A DNA stretch of 64,000 nucleotides, taken from NCBI RefSeq assembly GCF_041146395.1, contig NC_090995.1, positions 15,069,501-15,133,500 on the forward strand, read 5' to 3'. The position numbers and the translations under genes are program-made. A model generated the notes under the pieces. That model was not told the DNA's origin and searched no databases. It saw only the letters and a list, made by a program, of their open reading frames with translations. The stretch is from Eulemur rufifrons (Eukaryota > Chordata > Mammalia > Primates > Lemuridae). Below, piece by piece: positions 1 to 11,000 of the stretch (positions are counted from its first letter, which is position 1; each line of letters opens with the position of its first letter).

Positions 1-217
1 GAGGATAACTATTATATGCCTTCTAACGCAACATGAAGGCACAGCACCACCTATAAAATACTCTTGCCAAGAAAGTTATATGTATGAAGTCGAACTATCA
101 TTTTTATAGAAAACAGAAGGACTTATAAACTAGACCATGATGCAAACAGCCAAATCCAGAATGAGGGAATTTCTACAGAACAAATGACCTTGCTTCTTTA
201 CAGATAAATGTCATGTA

Positions 218-235
218 AAAAAAAAAAAAAAAAAA
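218..235. repeat. Poly-A run, no attached retroelement
   Basis: An uninterrupted A run of about 18 bases followed by GGAAG. I see no Alu or L1 body directly upstream, so it is either a bare microsatellite or the tail of a retro-copy too decayed to recognise. Confidence 0.7.
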
Positions 236-547
236 GGAAGAATTTTCTATTAAAACACACTTTACAGATAGAGTAACCAAACTCAACTGTTATGGACAGT
301 GTTTAGATACCAATTCAAACCAACCAAGTATAAGACGTTTTTGAGACAGGCAATATATGAACATAGACTATGTTCTATTAAGGAATTACTAATAATTTAG
401 GTGAGCTAAGTGGTAGTATTATTGTGTTAAAAAAAAGTCCTCATACATTAGAGATACATACTGAAATAATATGATGGGTTGGATTTGCTTTAAAATACTC
501 TACCAAAAGGACAAAAAAGGTTGGAGGGGAAGTAAAATAAGAATGGC

Positions 548-881
548 GGCCGGGCGCGGTGGCTCACACCTATAATCCCAGCACTCTGGGAGGCCGAGGC
601 GGGTGGATCGTTTGAGCTCAGGGGTTGGAGACCAGCCTGAGCAAGAGTGAGACCCTGTCTCTACTAAAAAAAAATAGAAATGATCTGGACAACTAAAAAT
701 GTATATAGAAAAAAATTAGCTGGGCATGGTGGCGCATGCCTGTAGTCCCAGCTACTCGGGAGGCTGAGGCAGGAGGATCACTGGAGCCCAGGAGTCTGAG
801 GTTGCTGTGAGCGAGGCTGACGCCACAGCACTCTAGCCCGGGCAACAGAGTGAAACTCTGTCTCAAAAAAAAAAAAAAAAA
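548..881 (+). mobile_element. Full-length strepsirrhine-type Alu SINE
   Basis: This is a dimeric Alu that starts with the GGCCGGGCGCGGTGGCTCAC head, carrying the pol III box A and B region. It has the AT-rich inter-arm segment (TAGAAATGATCTGGACAACT) and the lemur-style right arm, and ends in a poly-A tail. The 9-base target-site duplication AAGAATGGC lies at 539-547 and 882-890, so the insertion is intact from end to end. Confidence 0.95.
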
Positions 882-944
882 AAGAATGGCAACATATGAT
901 AATTGTTGAAGTTGGGAAATGGGTACTTGGGGGTTACTTAAGCT

Positions 945-1042
945 ATTTATTTATTTAGACAGAGTCTCCTGACCTCGAGCGATCCTCCCACCTCGGCCTC
1001 CCAGAGTGCTGGGATTACAGGCGTGAGCCACCGCGCCCAGCC
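945..1042 (-). mobile_element. Internally deleted Alu, about 100 bp
   Basis: Read on the minus strand this has the Alu head (GGCTGGGCGCGGTGGCTCAC at the right end) and the terminal GAGACTCTGTCT, but about 200 bases of arms and linker are missing between them. On the plus strand AGACAGAGTCTC runs straight into CTGACCTCGAGCGATCC. A short CTC overlap at the junction suggests a microhomology deletion after insertion. No clear target-site duplication was found. Confidence 0.85.
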
Positions 1043-1149
1043 AATTTACTTTTTTGAATGTGTGAAAATTAACATGAAAAGTTAAAGAGCAAAAACAATT
1101 ATTGTACCTCTTAATAAACGCATAATACTAATACGAAGAAGCCACTAAA

Positions 1150-1481
1150 GGCCGGGCGAGGTGGCTCACGCCTGTAATCCTAGCACTCTGGGAGGCCGAG
1201 GCGGGTGGATTGCTCAAGGTCAGGAGTTCGAGACCAGCCTGAGCGAGACCCCGTCTCTACTAAAAATAGAACGACATTATATGGACAACTAAAAATCTAT
1301 ATAGAAAAAATTAGCCGGGCATAGTGGCGCATGCCTGTAGTCCCAGCTACTCGGGAGGCTGAGGCAGTAGGATCGCTTAAGCCGAGGAGTCTGAGGTTGC
1401 TGTGAGCTAAGCTGACGCCACGGCACTCACTCTAGCCTGGGCAACAAAGTGAGACTCTGTCTCAACAAAAAAAAAAAAAAA
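1150..1481 (+). mobile_element. Full-length strepsirrhine-type Alu SINE
   Basis: A dimeric Alu with poly-A tail, flanked by a perfect 14-base target-site duplication (AAGAAGCCACTAAA at 1136-1149 and 1482-1495). It shares several right-arm variants with the copies at 12.2 and 35.2 kb (GGCAGTAGGATCGCTTAAGC, GCACTCACTCTAGCC, AACAAAG), which suggests one subfamily. Confidence 0.95.
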
Positions 1482-1499
1482 AAGAAGCCACTAAAAAGT

Positions 1500-2035
1500 A
1501 TTTTTAAAAGACTGATGTCTTAGGAACAGTTGGGTTGTAATAATATAATAATACCACAGTATTTCTTCCATGAAAGAACTTTGTATTACCTTAGGAATTT
1601 CAAGGGTCAATGTGCTGCTGGTGATTTAGAAGATTTAACTTCTTAATTTGGTCACCTGACCCTGACATTTGTAAAATGTAACCACTTTCTCATGGCAAAG
1701 GCCAGTTATGAGTGACATAAACTGCATATAATTTTTAAAAATGCTATTTGATTAATTTATTCATTCATAAAAATGTTCATTTGCCAGGCATTAGGTGGTA
1801 GAGCTGGGTATACAACAGTGATCAAGAAAGACTGGTGTTTATATTATATAGTGTTTAAGAATAATTGGACTATATTTTTATGCATTTTGATATGGAAACC
1901 CAAACTGTACACACACTAGCCCCATTTTATTTTCATTCAGTTATGGTTCCACCTAAGTTATAAAAACATAGGGTTAGAAAGTCTTTGGGGATTAGAAAGA
2001 GCCTATCCTCAGAGAAGACTTTGCATCTTTTTTTA
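1500..2035. other. AT-rich intergenic stretch
   Basis: No gene is visible. The part around 1755-1830 (ATTCATTCATAAAAATGTTC ... GGTATACAACAGTGATCAAG) resembles a common ancient interspersed repeat that I cannot assign to a family. Confidence 0.5.
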
Positions 2036-2039
2036 AAAA

Positions 2040-2965
2040 ATAATTTTTGCATCCTACCTTTTTAAAATTTTTCATTTAAAAATATTAAGGGGGTACAAAT
2101 GTTTTAGTTACATGGATGGCTTACTTACTGCTTCTCTCTGTGCACGTGTGTACCCATCGATTAGCTCCAACTTATTAGAGAGTATATGTGGTGTTTGTTT
2201 TTTCTATTCCTGAGATACTTCACTTAGGATGATGGTCTCCAGTTCCATCCAAATTACTCTTTTTATGGCTGAGTAATACTCCAGGGTATATCTGTACACG
2301 TTTTGTTAATCCACTCATGAATTGATGGGCATTAAGGTTAATTCCACATCTTTGTGATTGTGCTATAACAAATATTCAAGTGCAGCGTTTTTTTGTTTTG
2401 TTTTTTTGTTTTTTTTATTTAATAAAATGACCTCTTTTCCTCTGGGTAGATACCCAGTAGTGGGATTGCTGGGTTGAATGTTAGGTCTACTTTTGGTTCT
2501 TCGAGGAATCTCCAGGCTGTTTTCCATAGAGGTTGCACTAATTTGCAGTCCCACCAACAGTGTATAAGTGTTCCTTTCTCTCTGCATCCACGCCAGCATC
2601 TATTGTTTTTTGACTTTTTAATAGTAACCATTCTGACAGGGATAAGGTGATATCTCATTGTGATTTTAATTTGCATTTCCCTGATCATTAGTGATGTTGG
2701 TGCCATATTTTCATAAGTTTGTTGGCCATTTGCCTATCTTCTTTTGAAAAGCTTCTGTTCCAGCTTTTGCCCACTTTTTAACAGGGTTTTTTTTTTTTTT
2801 TCTTGCTGATTTGTTTGAGTTCTTTGTAGATTCTGGATATTAGTCCTTTATCAGGATGTATAGTTTGCAAATATTTTCTCCCATTCTGTAGGCTATTTAT
2901 TTGCTCTGTTGATTATTTTCTTTGTTGTGCAGAAGACTTTTAATTTAATCAAGAAACCAAATTTT
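2040..2965 (-). mobile_element. 5'-truncated L1 (LINE-1) 3' end
   Basis: On the minus strand this reads as the C-terminal part of L1 ORF2 and the 3' UTR. The peptide on that strand contains [14 protein letters not shown] and, after a frame disturbance, IPLLGIYP, both typical of the ORF2 C-terminus downstream of the reverse transcriptase. The 5' edge lies near 2965 (AAAGTCTTCTGCACAACAAA on the minus strand), so several kilobases of the element are absent. The frame is broken between 2363 and 2706 and T-rich expansions lie near 2390-2418. It is a non-functional 5'-truncated copy. No target-site duplication was identified. Confidence 0.9.
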
Positions 2966-3804
2966 AATGATCTGAAGATTTCAAAATGACAAATTAATTT
3001 GGTCTAAGGTTAAAATAAAGCTAGTAGAACAGTCTAAAAGGGAAGATAAAATTAACTTGAGAGAAGTGTTGTCTAATTTACATCTGTCTTGAAAATGCTA
3101 GCGGAGTCTATCAAGACTATTTTAATCAATGGGCCTTGTAAAAAATTACCAACTTTAAAATTCCTATATAGAAGAACTTATGCAATGTTGATCTCATTTT
3201 TGTGGTTATTTGCTTCTCTTCATTTTTAAACTCTAGCTGAGAACAAAACTATTCAGAGATTACTTTAAAACCATTTGTATATATCTATATAAAAAATTTT
3301 GATGAGTTGAAAAGCACTCAACATCTGCTATAACAAAAATAACTGCCATCCTAGTAGAGAAAGAGAAATAAATAAGAAAATTAATTATTGTGTGACAGTT
3401 ATAAATCTCAGTGAACAAATTTAAGAGTAATTGAACTATTTCATTATATTACTGTGATTGAACTTTATTTCTAAGTTGAAGGAGATGTTTTCTGTGCCGA
3501 GCTTCACCCTCTTTCCAGGTTGGCATCTGCTGAGACACCTTCAACCTTTGGTCCCAACTAGTCACTTCTGGGTCTTTTCCAGCGAGAGGCCTCTTCACGC
3601 CTTGGGAACTCTGTGCCACGTTTGGGCCACTTTGGTGGCAGGAGCACATTAGTCTGCATAGGCTAACTGCTCCGAAAAATAACCTCCCAACTCAGTAACT
3701 CACCACAGTCAGATCTTCCTTCTCACATCGTGCTACGATGCGGGTCAGCAGTGTGGTGGAGAGGACAAGACGGCCCTGCCCGTGGGGTCGGTCAGGGACC
3801 CGCC
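2966..3804. other. Unique intergenic stretch
   Basis: No repeat or gene recognised. GC content rises towards 3.7 kb, leading into the CpG-rich zone. Two opposed 64-66 codon ORFs near 3450-3650 overlap each other and show no known domain. Confidence 0.5.
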
Positions 3805-3965
3805 TAGAACGGGCATTCTTAACTCTCGTTCCGCAGCCCCCTTCGGCTCTCTGGTGGAGAGACCCCTCTCCGAAAAATGTTTTTAAAAGTTGTAAAATTA
3901 TATGGGATTAACAAAGGAAAACAATTTTACCGAGATAGCTACCAAACTATTTTTTTTTTTTATAT
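3805..3965. repeat. Possible ancient DNA-transposon-like repeat
   Basis: The sequence GGGCATTCTTAACTCTCGTT followed by a CTCTCCGAAAAATGTTTTTAAA stretch and a GGATTAACAAAGGAAAACAA stretch resembles a common old mammalian interspersed repeat recalled from human DNA. I am not certain of the family; it ends in an AT-rich run. Confidence 0.35.
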
Positions 3966-4129
3966 TTTTGCTGTCGTAATATGTGTCTATTAGCATAGGA
4001 AACGACAACTCTGGCAGTGGGTCTGATAACTACTGTTATTTCAAAGCACGTTTGAGTATAAATGATATTTGAGGTACCCTCAATAGCGAGGACAAGATAC
4101 GAAAATACCTGTGCTTTTCATTGGTGACG

Positions 4130-5560
4130 AAGTCCCACGTCTTGCTAATCCTAACTCCTGTGCATCGGCCTGTCGCAGTCGCACGGAGTGGTTCGTGGAG
4201 GTGCGGGGAGCCCGTCCCGCGCCCCCAGCTAGCCGCGGGGAGGCCGGCGAGCGCAGCGGCTTCGTGCCGCGGGGAGGAAGGAGCTTGGCAACCACACGGC
4301 ACAGTGTCTGCCACAGCAGGGGACGTCCTGACGGTTCCCTGGACTGGGGCAAGTTCTGTTTCTGTCCCCAGCCAGGAGCAGGGGTCACTGTTCTCTCCCC
4401 GGCGCGACACGGGGAACCCCGGGAGGCGGCCTAGGCTGTCTGCACACACACGACACACATTTCATCTGCTCTCGCACAAACCCGGGCACGGGAACCTACG
4501 GGATTCTGTCACCGTGCTGCCTGGAACAAGTGACCCCCGTACCCTGAAACCCCCCAAACTGTCTGAAGCTCCCCTCTGTCCCATCCGGCAGGGACGCACC
4601 GGAACACAGGGCTGCCCGGGTGGGCGAAGGCTGCAGCGAAGGGACAGAGACCCGGAGAAGAATCAAGAAGGCCCAGGCTGCACAAGTGCCATCCTGCCAC
4701 GGTCGTGACGCTCCCTCCTGCGGGAAAAGGCCCTGGAAGGGAGAATTGTTCCTTTTCCCTCATCTCCACTTCCCAGCGTGGGCAACAGAGACGGTTAAAG
4801 TTGGGAGCGCTGGTGAGCAGGGTACTTGGTGAAGGAGACTCGGTCGTCTTCCCCCGAGAAACGGCGGTCAAAGTCACCGGGGCCACTATGCCAACGCGCC
4901 GTGTTGCGGGGACCGCTCTCCAAGGGCGGTGTGCGGGGCGTCTTGTTTGCCCCTCACCGCGCCCCTGTGCGGCAGGCTCTGGGACCCCGTTTCATACCGC
5001 GTCCCCGGCAGGGCCACGCGTCACAGGGAGGGAGGGGACAGGGACGCAGACTCGGGCAGTCGGACTCCGCAGCTGTGGGACTGGGTGACACGATCCGCGT
5101 CTGTCGCTAAGCGCCACTCCCTGCGTGCCACGGTTGCACGGTCTGCAAGCTGTAGCTCTTAGACAGTCTGCAGCGATGGGGACCGCGCGGGGCCGTTTCT
5201 TCTCCGCGGCGATCAAGCGACACGATGTTGAGTGTGAGCCGCAGTTTGCGCCCGGGAAGGGAGACGCACCCGAGTGGCCGACATAGCTGCCACCGACAGC
5301 CCAGCGTCCGCGCCCGGCCGCGGGGAAGCTTCTAGGGCGCCGTGGCCTGAAGACAGGGCGGTTCACGACACGCCGGTCGGGCAGGGTCGCCGCCACGTGG
5401 CCGCAAACGTCCCCAGCAGAAACGCGAGCTTTCGATTCATGGCGACAACGTGCAAAACCCCAGCGCCTCCAGTGCAGCTGGCAGCACCGAGCCAAGGCAG
5501 GCTACTTCAGCGACTTTCCCCTTCCGGTTTATTCTTTCTGTCGCTAAGCTGTCACTCTAA
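4130..5560. promoter_or_regulatory. CpG island without a recognisable gene
   Basis: About 1.4 kb of GC-rich DNA with undepleted CpG. By eye there are roughly 40 CpGs in the 300 bases from 5161 to 5460. GGGCGG Sp1-type boxes occur near 4923 and 5355. ORFs of 100-195 codons exist on both strands and overlap in several frames, as expected when GC-rich DNA lacks stop codons, and none shows a domain I recognise. Mammalian CpG islands usually mark promoters, so a non-coding RNA promoter or an orphan island active in some tissue is possible. No TATA box, splice pattern or downstream exon was identified. Confidence 0.7.
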
Positions 5561-5599
5561 CGGAAAGTTGTTAAATGTTCACAGGAGCATTCGCTGATA

Positions 5600-6855
5600 G
5601 AGACTGTTCTTAATTTTACCAGACAACTAATTACAACCGGAGTGATATCATGAAATATGGAAGAAAGTTAGAGACTGACAGGCCTGGCAAATTCCTAGTA
5701 TAACCTTAACCCAGATACGCCAGAAACCGTAGATCTCAAACCAGTCGCGCCCTGTAAGGACGAAGAGGGGGTTGGGAAGAGAGGAAATACTGTTTTGAAA
5801 CACGGATCAGATAGATGCCATTTGCTGAATTATTTATCATCTCTGACAACGTCACTTTTCAATCAGTGTGTGATGGACATTTAGGACGACTGAAATGCCA
5901 ACTTTGCCAGAAGGAACTGATAAAAACAGGTTTTCCCTAAATTATGTACTTTATGCTTCAGTATATAAAATGTAATGAGCTTTATAGTAGAAGAGGTAAA
6001 GAAGGTAGAAGATGAAGAATTCTGTGAATGGACAATGGTTCCAAGAGTCACAGTAAAAGCCTTCTGAAAATATTCTGCAATGTCATTTCTATAGATTAAT
6101 GTCTTCAGAACGTAGGATCTTTTTTTAAAAGTAACTTAGCTATAAAATTTTGTTTTGTGTTCCTAAGGTCATGTTGGCAATTGGGCGTATATTTCTCAGG
6201 CTTCAATAGCCCACGTTTAAGAAAACCTGGTAACATAAAAATTTGAATTTAATAAACTAAGAAATTAAGGAATAATATTCATATTTTAAAGGGGATCTTT
6301 ATGAAAAATGTCTATACCCTTAAACCACAAACTATTCTAGAGCATTTATTACAGTGTCATGTGACTTTTAAGTTTAAGTTCTTAAACTTTTCAAGCATTA
6401 TTTACTGAGATAACTAAAACAGCTATGTAATGTTTAGTCTTTGTATTATATAACTTCTTCTGCATGCCGGTATTAACAGTGTTCGCAACAAAGTGAAAGG
6501 TAGTGAGGATAGTCTGTCTGACGCATTCCTCCACATCTTCCTCCTCTTGTGTTGTAGCAAACTTACTTTAGAAAAATAAGATTCTGCATAGTATTGCCTC
6601 CTGCAACTTGATCTACTTGTTATTCTGGAAACAGACTTTTCTGGAATGACGATTTTGTATAAAAATGCTTTTTAACTGCTCTGTGCAGAATAGTCAACCT
6701 CTATCTTATTACTCCTGGGTGTGTATGACAGATGAGAAAAGATAATGATGCTTGCAGTTCTCGGGTTCTGCTGTTTTGTTGGCAGCTAAAATGGGCAGTA
6801 ATACCCTTGGCCTTGCTTTAACTTAAATATTCCATTCACATGTCACACAAACCTT
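5600..6855. other. AT-rich intergenic stretch
   Basis: No gene or recognisable repeat. GC content drops sharply at the end of the CpG island. Confidence 0.5.
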
Positions 6856-6864
6856 TTCCGCTTG

Positions 6865-6965
6865 TTAAAGATAGGGCCTGTGTCTCATTTGTCTTTGTTT
6901 CCTTAATGCCTGTCACCCTGTTCATTCATGGTAGGTACTCAGTAAATATTTATTGAATGACTGAA
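6865..6965 (+). repeat. L2 LINE 3' end (ancient)
   Basis: The string from GGGCCTGTGTCTCATTTGTC to GGTACTCAGTAAATATTTAT and TGAATGACTGAAT matches the familiar 3' end of L2 (…TAGTAGGCGCTCAATAAATATTTGTTGAATGAATG in general form). Divergence is high, as expected for this pre-eutherian family. Confidence 0.7.
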
Positions 6966-6969
6966 TCTC

Positions 6970-8255
6970 CCACATCATCCATGTAATAATTTTAAAAAGG
7001 AAAGGAGAGAAAACTAACGTATATACCAGACACTACTTCCTATTAGCTGATGTACTTAGGCTACTTTAAATTACGAATAGAGACACCGTGGGTATTTGGG
7101 CTTCCTGTCCAGGTCTCACACAAGGAAAATGTTACTTATAGAATTGGACACATCGCATCTAACTTATCAAGAGCTAAAAAGGCCTTTCATTGCCTTAGGA
7201 TTGGAAAACATTTTCTTTGGAGTGGAGTAGGACAGGATAGACGTTAAAGATGGCAAGCAAAATTACTTTGAGTTTCTTTAGGTTTATAATAGATTCTTTT
7301 GCGCAAATCTCAGTCTTTTGATATATTCTCCTGCCTCCCTTTTTTCCTGGCAGAAATGGCCTTAGCGGGTGTGAGGAAAAGTTGATTGAACTGCGGTAGG
7401 GAGGAGAGAGAGCACGTGTGGGTCTCCGTGCAGTGATCTGAATTCCCGCCGACTCCACCGCAGACACGTCCAGTCCAGACTGGTCGCTGGGAGCCTCGTG
7501 GGTCTGCGGCTGCAGCCTGTTGTGGATCAGAACATCAATGTTCTTCCAGAGCTGTCGTCGCCTGTAACCTCGCCCCTTGCTCACTCACTCTTTTCTCACC
7601 TCTCAACAGCTCTGCGGGTCCTCGAGTCTCAGCCACACGCACCCCTGACCCCCGGCTTGGCCCGTCTGGTCTGCAGCGTCCGCCCCAGGCTCATCTCGCA
7701 GCGCCCTGAACGGCTTCTCACGCCCAGCCGTGGACAAGCCTCCCACACCCCCCGCCGGGGCCACAGACACCTGCACGTACGAGCCTGCCCACAGGGGCTG
7801 GGGAAGTCTGAGACCTGCCCTTCCAGAGCCTTCCCTGGCCTCCCGCACCATGCCGCCATTTTACTGTGTTTGTAGTCCTGTGTTGGGTGTGGTTACCCTG
7901 CAACATTGTTTCCTCCTAGAAATGCCAAATTCTTGAAGCGTCCCAGGTGTCAGTTTTTGCCATTGTTTATCTGGGTTTTCGTCCTTGAGGGGGTGGTCGG
8001 GACCATCACGTCAGACCTCGTACCCCTTCCTCTTCTTCCCTGGTAGAGGGATTCTATTTGCTCTTCCTTCCTCGGGGGGCCCCGTTTTTCCTGCCCTCCC
8101 CCTTTGAGGAGGCGTCTTCTTCCCCTTCCCAGGGGACGAAGGTGATAAGGGGCTTCCAGTACACAATCAGAACTTAGGGACTTTAAGAAAGGGACAACCA
8201 GTAATTAAATTGGAATCTCTCATCTGCTTGTTTGCGTCAATTTTTTTGTAACGAT
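6970..8255. other. Unique stretch with a GC-rich middle
   Basis: No repeat recognised. The 7400-7870 part is richer in CpG and carries overlapping ORFs on both strands (125 codons at 7498-7875 plus), none with a recognisable domain. It could hold an untranslated exon but nothing in the sequence shows that. Confidence 0.45.
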
Positions 8256-8261
8256 GTAAAT

Positions 8262-8455
8262 TGCCACGTACTGAGTCCCTGTAATGTTCACACACAGTGC
8301 TGTGACCCTTGTTATTAATACTAGTCCTCTCAGCAACCCTCTGAAGTGGGTGTTATTGCGCCTGTTTCATGAACGAGGAAACTGAAGCTCAAAGAAGTGA
8401 ATACCCAGGATCCGAACCCAAGTCTGTTTGCGTTCAAAGCCAGAGCTCCTTCCGC
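8262..8455 (-). repeat. MIR SINE
   Basis: The block …CCTGTTTCATGAACGAGGAA followed by ACTGAAGCTCAAAGAAGTGA and CCCAGGATCCGAACCCAAGT is the reverse-orientation MIR core and tRNA-related head. It is a diverged, ancient mammalian SINE. Confidence 0.85.
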
Positions 8456-8459
8456 TTTC

Positions 8460-9600
8460 CTGTTATTACTGTGTTTTATTTACAGAAACATTAAAATTTC
8501 AGAAAATGTAAGAATCTGCTATTTAAAAATGTTAACTCGGTATATGGAACTGTGCGCCAAATGTAAATATTTGTGTACCCTCCAATTATAATAGCTTTTT
8601 GTTATTTTTCTCCAGTAAAGATAAGTGAAGACCAAGTGCTTTGACCTTTGCAGTGGAAGTCACTGGATAAATCCAGACCTCTCGTTACTTAATGTTGTTT
8701 TTATATTTACTGAAAGTGAATTACCAAAGTATGTAACATTTTTCACGTTTAAATTTTTATGAAAACTAATATATATGGATTTAAGTCCAAGCCCTAACAT
8801 TAACCATCTAATAACAAGAGATAAATCTGTTCTCTGTAATCACAGTCAGCCCTGCTAAGCGCGTCTTACCAATCTACCCCGACGCTAAGAATGTCCACCT
8901 CATGGTAAGTGATTGCCTGAGGCAGATACGAAAGTTTTTTTCCTACATAGAAAGGATTTGCAATTTCATGTGCCGATACACTATCTTTTCATCTTTCTTT
9001 TTCTTTTTAATTTTCTCTCTTAACTCTAAACCTTTTTTATTCTCTCCTCTCAAGGCATGTGTTTATCTCTTTATTTTAAAATATTACAGCTTTCTAACAT
9101 CTGTCTCTAGGGCAGCATAATCTTACTGATGAAATAGTCCATGTTTTCCTTGAGCTTTTGTCAATATGTCTGTGTGTTAACAGCCTGGCAGATGGAGAAA
9201 CAGAAGGAGTGGCCTCAGCTTACCTGAGTGGTTTCTCTCTGGCACCCGGGCCTCCCGACTGTCGCTCGGAACTTGATGATAGGAGTCGGAGCGATTGGAA
9301 AATAAGACATGATATCTGACTTGTGCAGTGTTATTTACTATCGGCGGTTTGTTTCCATTACATCCTCTTTTCCATCCAGTTTCATACCCGGTGAAAGCAG
9401 AATTAGAGCAACCTAGCTAGCTAGTTTGGGCCGGGCCTGTGTGGATGATGAAAGTAAAATAAACAATACTGATACTGCCTTGGACATAGATGGCATGTCC
9501 CCAAGAGGTTTCAGGATAACAAGGGTGATTCGGCAGCAGCAGTGGCTTTTTGAAACCCTGGAATTGTGGGAGTCCCTGGCACTGCTGTTGGTAATAGCAT
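8460..9600. other. Unique intergenic stretch
   Basis: AT-rich, no recognised repeat or gene. A pyrimidine-rich tract lies at about 8980-9060. Confidence 0.45.
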
Positions 9601-9602
9601 TT

Positions 9603-9643
9603 CCCCCCCCCCCCCCCCCCCCCCCCCGCCCCACACACACACA
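9603..9643. repeat. 25-base poly-C run followed by (CA)n
   Basis: Positions 9603-9627 are all C, followed by GCCCC and then ACACACACACAC. Long C/G homopolymers are much rarer than poly-A in mammalian DNA. The ORFs here that encode poly-proline or poly-glycine are artefacts of this run. Confidence 0.95.
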
Positions 9644-9644
9644 G

Positions 9645-10130
9645 GACAAATTATGGAGTTTTTTTGTTTGTTTGGTTTTTTCCTGATTGGACCGACTACT
9701 TTTTGCGTAAGCATCATCCTGGAACGACCAAAGCAAGGCTTTGAAGCGAGGACCAGGCTTGGTGACAGCGTGAACACCCCTGTGCTAGCTCTAGAGAATG
9801 ACCCTCACCCCTGCCTCTGCTCGAGCTTTAAAGAAACTACTTGGTGGGTTTAGGTCCGTCAACACATTGTTCAAAGCCACTGAGCATCAGAATGCAAAGT
9901 TTTCTCTGGTTAAAAGAACGAAATGTGCAGAGGACGCCCGTGAGTTACCTAGTTAAGAATCTGTGTGGTTTTCTCTTCGGAGATAAGAGCGAGAGACAAG
10001 AGGTGACCATCCGAAATAAAGATAACGAGGTGTGTCGGCGTGTGGGAGAGATGGGGAGTCATGTCAGAAATTTGCCCAAAGTCCAGGAAGATTTGGGAAA
10101 GATCAAGACTCTGAAATAGCTGAAAGTTTC
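9645..10130. other. Unique intergenic stretch
   Basis: No repeat or gene recognised. A 92-codon ORF at 9841-10119 plus has no known domain. Confidence 0.4.
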
Positions 10131-10134
10131 CTCT

Positions 10135-10330
10135 AATTTTTACATGCAGCTAAGTCATCTGGGGGATCTGGTTAAAAACGATGCAGATTTTGTTTCAGGA
10201 CTAGGGCCCGAGTGGCTACATTTCTAACTAGCTGCTGGTCCGGGGCCACACTCGGACCCCCGAGGCCCAAAAGCTCCTCCCCAGCACCGGGAGCTCGGCC
10301 AGAACACCCGGGACCAGCCCTGAGGCCGGT
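10135..10330. mobile_element. MER5A-like hAT (Charlie-type) MITE
   Basis: The pieces AAGTCATCTGGGGGATCTGG, TTAAAAACGATGCAGATTTT and ACATTTCTAACTAGCTGCTG match the MER5A pattern (AATCACCTGGGGAGCTTGTTAAAA...CAAGCTCC-type). It is ancient and non-autonomous. The orientation is uncertain because the two ends of this family are nearly complementary. Confidence 0.7.
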
Positions 10331-10804
10331 CTGGATGTGAGACCCTAAGTAATTCAGAATATGATTCTTCAATCTACATGCACATAAACTGTTTTGTCTT
10401 TGAGATTGTGTCACATAAGTTTGATGGCCTAGTAATTTCAATAAAAATTCAAGACATAGTGCATTAATATGTGTATTACCCAAAAAAATGGTTATAGATA
10501 CAGCGTACGAAATGCATTAATAATCAACAATATATCTTCTATTGGGATGCTTTGATTTTTTTTTTTTCTCATTTTGGCTCTCAAGTGAATGGTATATGAG
10601 ATTTTTAAAAATATTACTTTGACTCTCAGTTTATTGTGTTCATTGGTGGATAAATTAGCTAAGACACTAAAATCGTTTTCCATGCTGACAGCATTTGACA
10701 AGGGGTTGAAAAAGACTACTGAGACTTTTTTTTTTTTTTTTAATTTTAAGAAACAGCAGACCTACATGTGGGTGGAGATGGTCTGGGAAACACTTTTAAA
10801 ACAG

Positions 10805-11000
10805 ATGAGTATTTCTAGCCCAGTGTTTCTCAGAGTATAGTCTGTGTACCTGACCTGTTGCATCAGAATCACCCAGGTACTACGTTCAAAATGCAGGTTC
10901 TTTGACTCTGGCTCAGACTTACGAAATCAGAGTTCTGCGTTTTTAACAAGCCTCCGGGCGATTGTTCTGCACACTGTCACGTGAAAATCACCGATTAGTA
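10805..11000. mobile_element. MER5A hAT (Charlie-type) MITE
   Basis: This shows both ends and the interior of MER5A: CAGTGTTTCTCAGAGTATAG, CATCAGAATCACCCAGGTAC, AAAATGCAGGTTCTTTGACT and GCGTTTTTAACAAGCCTCCG. It is a near-complete copy of the roughly 190-bp element, moderately diverged. Confidence 0.85.

Noticed and set aside
4121..4708. 195-codon plus-strand ORF in the CpG island
   Set aside because: Other frames and the opposite strand are also open over much of it, composition is biased by GC, and no domain or codon pattern is recognisable.
9566..9853. Poly-proline ORF
   Set aside because: Created by the poly-C run.
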